From: Costus lasius
Lineage: Eukaryota; Streptophyta; Magnoliopsida; Zingiberales; Costaceae
Direction: 5' to 3'
Assembly (NCBI GenBank): GCA_027563935.2
Contig: CM050450.1
Span: 28,755,439 to 28,819,438, forward strand
DNA length: 64,000 nucleotides
Shown piece by piece: positions 35,056-43,958 of the stretch; position 1 is the first letter of the stretch, and each line of letters begins with the position of its first letter. A program made the translations under genes and the position numbers. The notes beneath the pieces were generated by a model. It did not search any database. It was not told the DNA's origin and saw only the letters and a program-made list of their open reading frames with translations.

Positions 35056-37011
35056 CCTCCTCTGCATGATGAGGACACGCATCAACACCTTCGACCATGT
35101 TAAGGAGGAGTACGCCACTTGCCCTGACTTCGGCACCGTGCATGCCGCCTTGACCCTCGCCCCTGATCCTGAGTCTCCCTACCAGCTCTGTGAGGGATAT
35201 CTCTTTTTGGGAAATCACCTGTGTATTCCCCGCACGTCACTTCGAGATCATCTGTTGCACGATCTACACACGGGTGGCATCGCCGACCACCATGGCCGAG
35301 ACAAAACTCTTGACATGGCAGAGGAGCACTTTTTCTAGCCCTCCCTTCGCAAGGACATGGAGCGCATCATGCGCCACTGTGGCACTTGCCAACTGGCCAA
35401 GCCACGTCCCCCGAACACTGGTCACTATACTCCGTTATCTATCGCTAATGGTCCTTGGTGCCACCTCAGCATGGATTTCGTCCTAGGACTGCCCCGCACT
35501 GTGTCCCGCTTCGACTCCGTCTACGTGGTTGTAGATAGGTTTTCGAAGATGACACATTTCATACCCTGTTCATGCACTGCGGATGCGACCCATGTCACCC
35601 ACCTTTTCCTTCGGGAGATTGTCTGTCTCCATGGTCTTCCCCACACCATCGTGTCCGATCGTGACACGCGCTTCGTGAGCCACTTATGGCGCTCACTTTG
35701 GGCCCTCTTGGGCACCACCCTGAACTTTTCCACTACTTACCACCCCCAAATTGATGGACAAACTGAGGTGGTTAATCGTAGTTTGGGTAACATGCTCCGG
35801 TGCCTTATCGGTGATCACCCAAGGTCTTGGGATTCCGTTCTCCCGATGGTGGAATTCGCGTACAATAGAACCGCTAATAGGTTTACACGTCTTAGTCCCT
35901 TCCAGATTATTACGGGCCATCAACCCCGCAAACCCATTGACCTACATGACCTACCCATGGAGTCTCATCTATCGGAACATGCATATTCCTTTGCCCAGCA
36001 TATAGCTAGCTTGCATGACGAAGTTCGGCATTGTATCTTTTTGGGCAACACTCATAATGCGATGAAGGCCAACGAGCACCGTAGGCCACATCATTTTTCT
36101 GTCGGTGAATTGGTGAGGGTGCGCATCCACCTTGAGAGAGTTTCAAAGAGGGCTCCTTTTAAGCTCCGGCCACATTACATGGGGCCCTATGCGGTGGTGC
36201 GGTGGTGCGGCGGATCGGCTCCAACGCCTATGTGCTGGACCTACCTGAGGACATGGGCCTCCACCCTGTCTTCAACGTAGTAGATCTACTCCCATTCTAC
36301 AGTCCTTTGGAGGAGCCCTCAGACCCCGACGAGCCTCTACCCCCTAGTTCTCCGGAGGAGAACTCCTCAGAGCGCGCAGTGGAAGATGATGCAGGAGCAT
36401 ACAGCATGAAAGAAGGGGAAAATCTGGCCCCAACGGTGCCCCAAAAATTTTCCACAGAAAGTTACTCGGGGTACCCAGCGATGGAAGCCACGCCCCGTGA
36501 GTCTTGCGGACAACTACCCGATTCGAGGGCGGCTTCACATGCACAAGTCCGATTTTCCACAGAAAGTTCCTCGGGCTACCCCGCGACGAAGACCACGCCC
36601 TGTGGGTCTTGTGGACAACTACCAGATGCACAAGTCAGATTTTCCATAGAAAGTTCCTCGGGGTACCTAGCGATGAAAACCTCGCCCCGTGGGTCCTACG
36701 AACAGCTCCCCGGAGAAATCTTGGAATTGGAGGCGGAGCCACATGCACAAGTCAGAACTCCCACAGAATGTTCCTCGGGTCACCCAGTGACGAAAATCAC
36801 ACCCCGTGACTTCTGCGGACAGCTACCCGAAGCCGCAGAACTGCCCCGACGACCCCATTTTGACGTATACAACCCACTTACCATGTTGCTCCACCTCATG
36901 AAGACCCAAAGGAGCACAACAAGGTGGTTATTCGATGATCTCAACGCCCATCTCACCCACCGGACTGCTTCATGGGTGTTATCAGCCCACTCTCCATCTA
37001 CACCGAAGTGA
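35056..37011 (+). pseudogene. Gyp-D integrase with C-terminal extension into the 3' LTR
   Basis: The HHCC region is at 35240-35400 (HTGGIADHHG, one in-frame TAG, then RHCGTCQ). The catalytic core has Asp at 35474 (SMDFVLG), Asp at 35657 (SDRDTRF) and Glu at 35765 (GQTEVVNRS); the last two are 35 residues apart, as expected. An 8-bp tandem duplication (gtggtgcg) near 36192-36207 shifts the frame; it reopens as VRRIGSNAYVLDLPEDMG, FNVVDLLPF. No chromodomain follows. The open frame (36202-37011) instead crosses the LTR boundary at 36387 and continues about 207 codons, including four repeats with the core SSSGYPA-KT-P--SCGQLP. Confidence 0.88.
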
Positions 37012-37985
37012 CCCGGCCCAAGGACACTACAAGTCAACCCCCGAAGAGCCCAAGTCCAGATGGGCCTCACAACCACATCAACAACACGGCCCAAGAGAAG
37101 GCCGCTACGATCGTTACACAGCCCAATACTTTGAAATTCTGCTGCTTTGTCACGGTATGCTCCGAGCGCGTCTGATCACCTAACCGCCTCCGTACAAAGA
37201 CCAGAAGACCATGCGATCAACTTCAAGAATATTAGGTAGAAGTTTGTTTTTCTTTTGTCTTGTAGCTGTAGCTTGACTACTTTATGGGCTGCAGGAGTAG
37301 TTAGTTGTTAAAGTAGCTTGTCTTCTTCTACTTTGTCTTGTTCCCTCCCCTCTTGTTCTGTAAAAGAGGAGGTTGGGGTGTTGTGTTCCTTAGTTCTCTT
37401 AGTGGTAGAGTACTTCTGGTGAGCTAAGAGCCTCTAGCGCTTGTAGAAGTCGAAGTCGGCGCTTCACCTTCAAAGTTTGTAAGAGTCGTGGTCGGTGCCT
37501 CGACTCCGAAGTGTTTTCTTCCCGATTTTCGAAGCAGTAAAGTAAATCCCACCACCTCTGGTGGCTCAGGTCCACCTATCTTTTTCATTTCATCGTGTTC
37601 ATTTTCGTTACGATTTTCGATCCTCCACGGATATCCGTTCGCCGGAGACGTGGGCGCTCGCTGTTCTTTAGTTTGTTTCAGGCGCATAGGTGTGCGAGCT
37701 GTGCCCTGCGAATCCTCTACTTCCCATTGCGACGTGTTGAGCTTAAAATCTGCTGCTAAATTGCTACGAGGTTAGTGCGTCATATTCCGTAGTTGCGTGC
37801 TGTTGTGTTCTTTTGCATTCGTGTTGCCCGATCGAACTCGACGCTGATTTCATCATGTTTTCTGCTACATTTCCTAAGCTATTTTCACTTCCCTCATCTG
37901 AAGACCCTCTCCCGTTTTTGCGTGCATTGTGTAATCCCTTAGAGTATGGCTTTAAGGATCGTCCCGTCTACAGTAGCTACATCAG
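36387..37985 (+). repeat. Gyp-D 3' LTR
   Basis: 1599 bp, TGATGCAGG to CTACATCA. It preserves the site into which the solo LTR was inserted in the 5' copy. Its first 625 bp are open in the pol frame. Downstream it holds the degenerate TATA position (TGTAAAAG, near 37358) and the transcribed part, which aligns with 23400-24103. Confidence 0.95.
36450..36850 (+). repeat. In-frame tandem units in Gyp-D 3' LTR
   Basis: Four units start near 36452, 36550, 36637 and 36753. The second is 87 bp (29 codons) and the third 117 bp (39 codons), both multiples of three, so the repeats stay in one frame. Confidence 0.85.
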
Positions 37986-37990
37986 TGGGT
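37986..37990. repeat. Target-site duplication of Gyp-D, right copy
   Basis: GTGGG directly after the LTR end, identical to 20830-20834. Confidence 0.92.
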
Positions 37991-38208
37991 CTATCCCACT
38001 ATGAGAGGAGAAATAATTTTTTCCACATATGGGTCTATCCTAGTCATGTGAAGAAATTGAAAAACCAAAGGAGATCGAATAGAAGTTAGGAACAAGAAAC
38101 CTATAATTTTTCTACTTTAGAAAAACCATGCGCCATGTATAATTTTCAAAAATTTTAGATGACATGTGAGCATACAATAAAGTATTAAACCTCGTTCAAG
38201 TCTCACAA
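37991..38208 (-). other. Cop-F untranslated leader, distal part
   Basis: This short stretch lies between Gyp-D and the Cop-F primer site. It joins conceptually to 20829 once Gyp-D and one GTGGG are removed. No coding content is seen. Confidence 0.8.
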
Positions 38209-38225
38209 ATCTGGCTCTGATTCCA
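38209..38225 (-). promoter_or_regulatory. Cop-F primer-binding site
   Basis: The minus strand reads TGGAATCAGAGCCAGAT, the tRNA-iMet complement with one mismatch (TGGTATCAGAGC), one base from the LTR end. The mismatch fits the element's age. Confidence 0.85.
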
Positions 38226-38226
38226 C

Positions 38227-40160
38227 TGTTGGGAAACCCCGGGGATTTTAAAATTTTTATAAACATATAGCGGAAGCAAATCTCCGAAACAGGCCAGTCC
38301 TAAAAACCCAGAAGGTCAGTTTATGCAAGTGGGTCGTCACGATGTGATAGAAAAAATACCTATGAGCAAAGAGGAGCGATGTCGATGTGGGCACCCAAGC
38401 GTGCGCTCTCTATACTCACACATAGCTGATGCTTGAGTTCCCTTCTTCCATGCCCAGTGCTAGCCTTGGGAATAAGATCCATGCCAAGGGAGACCTTCTA
38501 GTCCACTTGCGCCACCCTCAAGATAGGATGCACCAAGGGGAGAGGTAGAAGGAGGATGCCGCCAAGCCACACCAACACTTGTGCCAAAGGGAGGAAGAGG
38601 TAGGGAAGCTTGTGGCCTAGAAGATGGAAGGAGATCACTTGCGCCTAACACACCTTATTCTCACCCTTGTTCTTGCTCACGTCAATGAAGATGAGATGCC
38701 AAGCAAGGGGTGGCAAGAGAAGGGTATAGGCGCAACTCCATGAAGGGTGCGGCTAGGGTATGATGGAAGGTGGCAATTAGGGTTTGATGCAAGGAAAGTC
38801 TCCAAGATTTTACTTAATTATCTACCCATTAGCCATATGCGCCCAAAGCTTGCCATACAAGCCATTCAAGCCATATGCACCCCAATCATTGCCGTAGAGG
38901 CAATCTTTCCATCCATGGATAAGGCATAGGCGGTTATGACATGCCTAATGAACCATTAGACACCTATCATACCCCATTATGCCTTTATGCACCAATAGGA
39001 GGAATTTCTCTACATTATACCCTTATGCACCATTACCACTTCATGACAACTTATTTGTTGGCCCCATTGGATAATGGGCCAACCCAAACTTCATTATACA
39101 AGTTGATTAAGTCATTGGATCCAATCCACTGCAACCCAAGTCAAATGTGGCTAACCATGGTCAACTTTGGGTCAATCTGCCAAAAATGAAGTTTGGCTCC
39201 AATAAGTTTATTCTATTTCATCAGGCCTATTAGCACTGATGAAATCTCCTAAATAGATCCGAGTTATCCAATCATAAGGCTACACGGTTAATACGAGAAC
39301 TCGAATATCAAGGTCTATGACCATGTAGGTTCCTCTGACATTGGCAGTGATGAACTAAGGTCATCACAAGCAGTGAGTGACACCTAGTAGTGTATTGCTG
39401 CTACCGAATTCTTCAGAATGCATATTGACATCGACATCCCATCATTGCAACAAGGTACCGATGCATTACAATCTTTTTACTAAACTGATATCTGATTGGA
39501 CAAGTGTGTCGCCATTTATTTTCACCCAATCACATGGTCATGACTAAATCAGGATTTCACCTAGGTATGACCATTCACTTTCAGTCATGCAACCATAGGG
39601 GGGCCTGTGTTGCATAGGGGGGCCTGTGGATATCAAGCTTCCCTCAGGAAGCGGCAAATCCTCTATTTGTCCATTAATCTTCTCATATGGGTCGTGACAT
39701 ACTCAATGACAACCGTTATAACCTCCCAACTATGGTGAGGTGTTAGGTTCTATCAAAGTATGTTCCTAACCATATAGAAAAGTCAATGACCTCAGGGATT
39801 AATGCATCTCCTGTCATTTGTGAAGTTAACTCATAACACCAAGTTAGAGCCTCACAACGGGTTGGTCCAATATATCCACCACTGATATACTCATACATCT
39901 ACGTTAGCACCTTGTGCCTAACCAGCCCATATACCAGTCTCACATGTACCAGAACTATCCCATATCCACTCAGGTACTTGACTAGGGATAAGAGTTTGAG
40001 CATAGATACAATCTATCTCCAGAGACATTTTCATACAAGTACATAATCATCGATATAAACATAGCATAATAACAACAATGCCAGAATGATATAAAAAATA
40101 TTAGTGTCAAGTAGTACAAAAAATAGACCAACAACAGGTCTAAGGGCATATACACCAACA
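38227..40160 (-). repeat. Cop-F 5' LTR
   Basis: In element orientation it starts TGTTGGTGTATATGCCCTTAG and ends GGGGTTTCCCAACA, 1934 bp. It aligns along its length with the Cop-A LTR. Right of it attaa (40161-40165) would be the target duplication, but the other end is not in the window. Confidence 0.9.
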
Positions 40161-40403
40161 ATTAATTCCTTATCCATAGCTATAATTCTCATAAATGAGT
40201 TCAAATCATTTTTTCCACTAGATGATGTAAGGGATAGATGACAATTATGTCATAATATAATCAAAGTAATATAATGATATTACTACATTCAAATATTTGT
40301 CCTTACAATATGATCATGAGTATATAATATCAAAGGTCTATATCAAAGTCTAAAAGAACATTTGGTCAAATGACAAATACAATGGTAATGTCAACAAATC
40401 AAA
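40161..40403. other. AT-rich spacer between Cop-F and NonG
   Basis: 243 bp with no recognisable gene or repeat, followed by the TAATA target copy at 40404-40408. It was contiguous with 53153 onward before NonG inserted. Confidence 0.7.
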
Positions 40404-40408
40404 TAATA
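40404..40408. repeat. Target-site duplication of NonG, left copy
   Basis: TAATA matches 53148-53152 exactly. The LTR terminus following it reads GGACGC instead of TGACGC in the other LTR, one substitution. Confidence 0.85.
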
Positions 40409-41480
40409 GGACGCAGGGCGGAAGAGCGCATGTTGCTAGAGAAGAGAAGAGAAGAGAAGAGAAAGAAGAAGAGAAACCCTTAACTTAGCAAGCTAAGGGA
40501 GAAGAGGAGAACTACATTCCCTAATCCTAACCTCACAAGGAGGAAGACAACACCACGAAGGTTCCAAAAATATACTTAACTTCACTACTCAAAACATGAG
40601 AATTACAATAGTAGTTTTATAGCCTTTTCCCCTCAACAGATACATGGTCTTCCAAGTTAATCTACGGTACTTTTCTCCTTTGATGGGATCGGATGGAGAG
40701 GATGAAACCATCGCTTGGATTCCTTTGCTTGTGGGCGAAGCAATTGCAGGAGTTTGTAGGCGCATGCGGTTGGCTGGAATTGCTGGTGAATATGCTGGAA
40801 GATTTACTTGTCTTGCTGATTCCTTGTGAGGTTGAATGCGCATGAAACTTTGCTGACATTTGGAGCGACGTGGCTACCGGCTACAAGCTGCAATTTTGTC
40901 TTTTCCTTTTCAAGTAAAGCTGTAACGTGTAGCACCTCGTTCTTGGGGCTTTGATATCTTTGGGCTGCATTTTGGACCTCTTAATGATGCTTGATTTGAT
41001 TTTTTAATTTAGGCTTGAATTGCAAGGCATGCGGCAGCTGAGATTCGTGAAGATTGGCGTGGCTGCAAGATGGCTAATTTGATGATCCCATTTGGTTATT
41101 GCATGTTGACTTTGAGTTGAGTGTTGACTTTGACTAAAGCGGCGTGTGGCTTGAATCTGGACTTGAGGATTTGCATGTTGACGGTTGGGAATCTGCATGT
41201 TGACTGAAATTGAATGTTGACTAGAGTTGACATGATTTGACTATTGAAGCTTGATGTTGACATGGCTGATATTGGATTTGAGTTTTGATCTTTTCGGATG
41301 TTGACTTGGCTATTCCTACTTAAAACAAAGGAAATATAAACCTAAACTAAATGCAGCATAATACATTAACTAGTAATTTAAAATACTTAGAAAATAAAAT
41401 TTAAGCTAATCCTAATTACAACAAAACAAGTAAACACTAATTTAAAACATGATTAAGCTTCTAAAGATGCTCCTGCATCA
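40409..41480 (-). repeat. NonG 3' LTR
   Basis: 1072 bp. Against the 5' LTR I count about 30 substitutions (near 3%) plus indels, including an expanded gagaa run at 40440-40465 and a roughly 20-bp difference near 41175. Ten TTGAC motifs cluster at 41106-41305. Short frames near 40589-40859 recur in both LTRs and are not genes. Confidence 0.93.
41106..41305 (+). promoter_or_regulatory. TTGAC (W-box-like) cluster in NonG LTR
   Basis: TTGAC starts at 41106, 41124, 41130, 41178, 41200, 41217, 41227, 41237, 41257 and 41301; seven continue as TTGACT, the WRKY-binding W-box core. The 5' LTR has the same cluster around 52770-52960 with slightly fewer copies. Function as a promoter element is inferred. 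Confidence 0.55.
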
Positions 41481-41494
41481 GATTTTCCCTTTTT
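41481..41494 (-). promoter_or_regulatory. NonG polypurine tract
   Basis: The minus strand reads AAAAAGGGAAAATC directly before the 3' LTR start TGATGCAGG. This sets the element's orientation, in agreement with the primer site at the other end. Confidence 0.75.
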
Positions 41495-42080
41495 GAAAAT
41501 TTCACCTCCTGGTGAACTAATTTTGAACCTGCAAGTTAAAGTAGAGTCAAATGTTCAAACATCCCTTTTTTTTTTTTTTTTTTATTTTGCTTAGCTTTTT
41601 TTTTTCACAACCATTTTTTTTTCTAAAACATCATTTCTTTCTTCTTTTTTTTTGGACAAAAGGAAAACACTTCACGCGGCCACACATGACGCTTCGTTTC
41701 CACGCGTCGCGCATGCGTGACGCGAGTGTTGGAGCTGCTGGCGGTGGCTGATCGGCAGTTTGTCGATGGTGGATGTTGAAGCAGAAGGCGGAGGACAGAG
41801 TCGGCGAGGGTAGTGTGCTGTGGCAGCAAAGGGATCGGAGATGGCGACCCAGCGGAAAAGCAGGACACATTGAGGCGGAAACAGGGGATGTGGAAGCGGA
41901 ACAGGGGCGCTGACGAACTTTTCTGATTCCGATGATCCCCTGGTCGGATGGAAAGATCCTTCCAACCACCAGTCTTCCGAGTGGAGGAGAAGGCGTGGAC
42001 AAACTTGGCGATCGATCGGACGTCTGGATGATGAGCTCTTCGAGGTGGACGAGGAACATCCACAACCTGCGTCGTCCGCA

Positions 42081-42222
42081 GGTTCTGAAAAGAACCATGC
42101 AGACGACTAGGCGGGGACGATGAGATTGACGTCGGTTATCTGCTGTAAGGCTGGAGACGGAGCTTGAGATCTGGCGCAGCTTGTCCTCCTTCATTGCTGA
42201 GTCGTGGGTTCTAAAAAGAACC
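42081..42222. repeat. Hairpin repeats 1 and 2 of NonG
   Basis: GGTTCTGAAAAGAACC at 42081-42096 and GGTTCTAAAAAGAACC at 42207-42222. Each is a 6-bp perfect inverted repeat around a 4-base loop. Flanking bases (caggcgaccacagctcgg) are shared with the copies at 51553-51994. Confidence 0.85.
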
Positions 42223-42265
42223 AGGCGACCACAGCTCGGGAGGTGAATCATGGCAGCGACGGGGG

Positions 42266-42270
42266 GTTGA
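42266..42270. repeat. Target-site duplication of Cop-C, left copy
   Basis: GTTGA matches 51372-51376 exactly. Confidence 0.95.
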
Positions 42271-43944
42271 TGTTGGGGTATGCCCTTAAGGCTAATGTTT
42301 GAGGCCTTGGGATTCTTTCAGTATCATGTATAAACTCTTATGTTTATAAAGGCAATGGTTGTTATTCAGTTTGTTACATTGTCTGCTGCAATAAGTGTGC
42401 TTCTGAATAATGTCTCAATGCTGTTCAGCTTGGCTGACATGCTGTAATGTCCTTAGTCGAGATATCTTGGTGAACATGAGACAGCCTTGATATGATTGAG
42501 ACTAATATGTGTTCTAATCTTATAGGATGCTTCGAGCATGGAATAAGATGTAGACTCATGGGTACATTGGATGTACTGGACAGACCCTACTAGGATATTC
42601 AATTGCTTGTCACAATGTGAATAATCCTTGTTTGCAACAAGTGGCACATGTCCTCTGACTTGAGATCACTTGTGTTTCTAAAATGATGATTGTCATTGTT
42701 TTGAGGTAGTTCAATATCATTTGAAACATAATGGTTATAGACTATCTTGGATAATGATCATGAGTCAGGTTAGGACACTAGTGATAGATATAGGATTGCC
42801 GTCTCCTTGTTTGGAGTGTGATGTTCTAAAGGGGCCCCCCTGGATGAGGTGATTGAGAAAGTGTATGGCCATACCCAGGTGACTATGTTCATCTGATCTA
42901 ATCATGCTCATCATATTGGAGTTACAGGCTTGACACGCTTGTCCAATAAGAACATCCAGTGGCAAAGGAAACATGTATGCCTAGTGAAGTGGATTCACAC
43001 TTGTGCTGTGGTTTGGGTGTAGTCTTGGAAGACTCTTTCCTTTATATCGGGAGACAGTGATGTGTTGCTAGATACCCCTCACTGATCGTGATAACGTAAG
43101 TTATCGTTACCGACATTTAAAGGAACCCTCAGGGTCGCACAATTTGATGATATGGCTTACTTAAGTCAGATCGTGTGGACTGAATTGTTTTGGTTCAGTT
43201 TAAAGGAGTTTAAACTCTGATTGTAAGTGAGATCTGGTCTGATCATGTTTGATTGATTAGGGCTTGAGATCGGTAAGCTTCGATCGAGAGTATTGATGCT
43301 AGATCGGTGAGATCAAAAGCATCAAGAGATCAACGGTTAGATCTTGAACCATTGGTTCAATGAGATCTAGGCCAAGGCTTGGGCTGGTTTGATTTGGTCT
43401 TTGAACCAAATGCATCTAAACCGAATTGATTTGAACCGGTTCACTTATGTGAACGTATGGTTCAAAGGCAAGAGGAGTTTTCGATGGTTTAAGAGGAGGT
43501 TTTAAGTGAACTTAAAACTTGCTATTTTGGGAAGGCGTTTTGCTAGAGGAAAACGCTCCCACGTTCGAACGCCTCTCTAGCCTCTTCCTCTCTCGTCTTG
43601 GGTGCTCTTCACGCCAAGAGGTGAATTCGGCCAGCAAGGTCCTCTCTCTCAATCTCCTTCACGCGACAAGGGGCACTTGGAGATCCTTGCTAGCACAAGG
43701 AGCGACAAGAAGAAAGCTACTTCTCATCTTGTGTGCGCATCTTGTGGAGGAGACCCCTTTCGATCTCTTCTTCCAAGACGCCATTCGAACTAATAGCTAT
43801 GGTATGAATCCTTTTCATCTATATAAGCTGTTGATGTTGATCATATGGCATGCAAAAGATCTTTAGGAAACCCTTACTTCCTTGCGAAAATCTTATATGC
43901 GCCTCCCATAGGGTTTCGGCCCCCTTTGGTTTAGGGGTTCTTCA
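42271..43944 (+). repeat. Cop-C 5' LTR
   Basis: 1674 bp, TGTTGGGGTATGCC to GGGGTTCTTCA. Frames at 43519-43866 (115 codons) are duplicated in the 3' LTR and show no similarity to known proteins; they are taken as LTR sequence. The last 40 bp can fold as CCCCT...AGGGG, as in Cop-B and the solo LTR. Confidence 0.97.
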
Positions 43945-43946
43945 AT

Positions 43947-43958
43947 TGGTATCAGAGG
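43947..43958 (+). promoter_or_regulatory. Cop-C primer-binding site (initiator tRNA-Met)
   Basis: TGGTATCAGAGG two bases after the LTR, matching the tRNA-iMet complement except at the last base. Confidence 0.92.

Larger units (their letters stand above)
20835..37985 (+). mobile_element. Gyp-D: Ty3/gypsy chromovirus (CRM-like) with two nested insertions
   Basis: The element is bounded by LTRs starting TGATGCAGGAGCATACAGC and ending GCTACATCA, with a perfect GTGGG duplication. Inside lie a copia solo LTR (in the 5' LTR) and Cop-E (in gag). Protease (IDGGS type), RT ([21 protein letters not shown]) and integrase resemble the CRM group of chromoviruses. No chromodomain is seen. LTRs are roughly 7-8% diverged in the 190-bp stretch I compared, so D is older than everything inserted in it. 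CRM assignment is from remembered family motifs and needs a phylogeny. Confidence 0.92.
16870..40160 (-). mobile_element. Cop-F: Ty1/copia element split by L and Gyp-D
   Basis: Reading leftwards: 5' LTR 40160-38227, primer site 38225-38209, leader 38208-37991, then Gyp-D (20835-37985), then the rest of the leader 20829-19400, gag-pol 19381-16870, then element L. The 3' part of pol and the 3' LTR are not in the window. It is the same family as Cop-A but in the opposite orientation. Many in-frame stops and frameshifts show it is old, which fits its position as outermost host of the nest. Confidence 0.87.
41481..42270 (-). other. NonG internal region, part next to the 3' LTR
   Basis: It contains T-rich runs (41568-41660), then GC-richer DNA with two copies of the GGTTCT-NAAA-AGAACC hairpin (42081-42096, 42207-42222). 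Overlapping minus-strand frames of 97-206 codons exist here (longest 41631-42251). They are Ser/Pro/Arg-rich with no family similarity I can see, and their repeated LVLFRT motif is just the hairpin repeat translated. I do not call a gene. Cop-C begins at 42271. Confidence 0.7.

Noticed and set aside
20835..37985. Declaring the window centromeric because Gyp-D is CRM-like
   Set aside because: A single old, heavily damaged copy is weak evidence, and no centromeric satellite array is visible. At most it hints at pericentromeric DNA.
40440..40470. gagaa run as a functional microsatellite
   Set aside because: It is a short slippage expansion of a sequence present once in the partner LTR (52123-52142).
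41623..42251. Overlapping minus-strand frames up to 206 codons in NonG as a candidate gene
   Set aside because: No domain or family similarity, Ser/Pro/Arg-rich composition, two or three frames open at once, and the apparent repeated peptide LVLFRT is the translated hairpin repeat. GC-rich DNA with few stops explains it.
43519..43866. 115-codon frame in the Cop-C LTR (also 50946-51293)
   Set aside because: Present in both LTRs by duplication, with no similarity to known proteins and lost in the Cop-B and solo LTRs.
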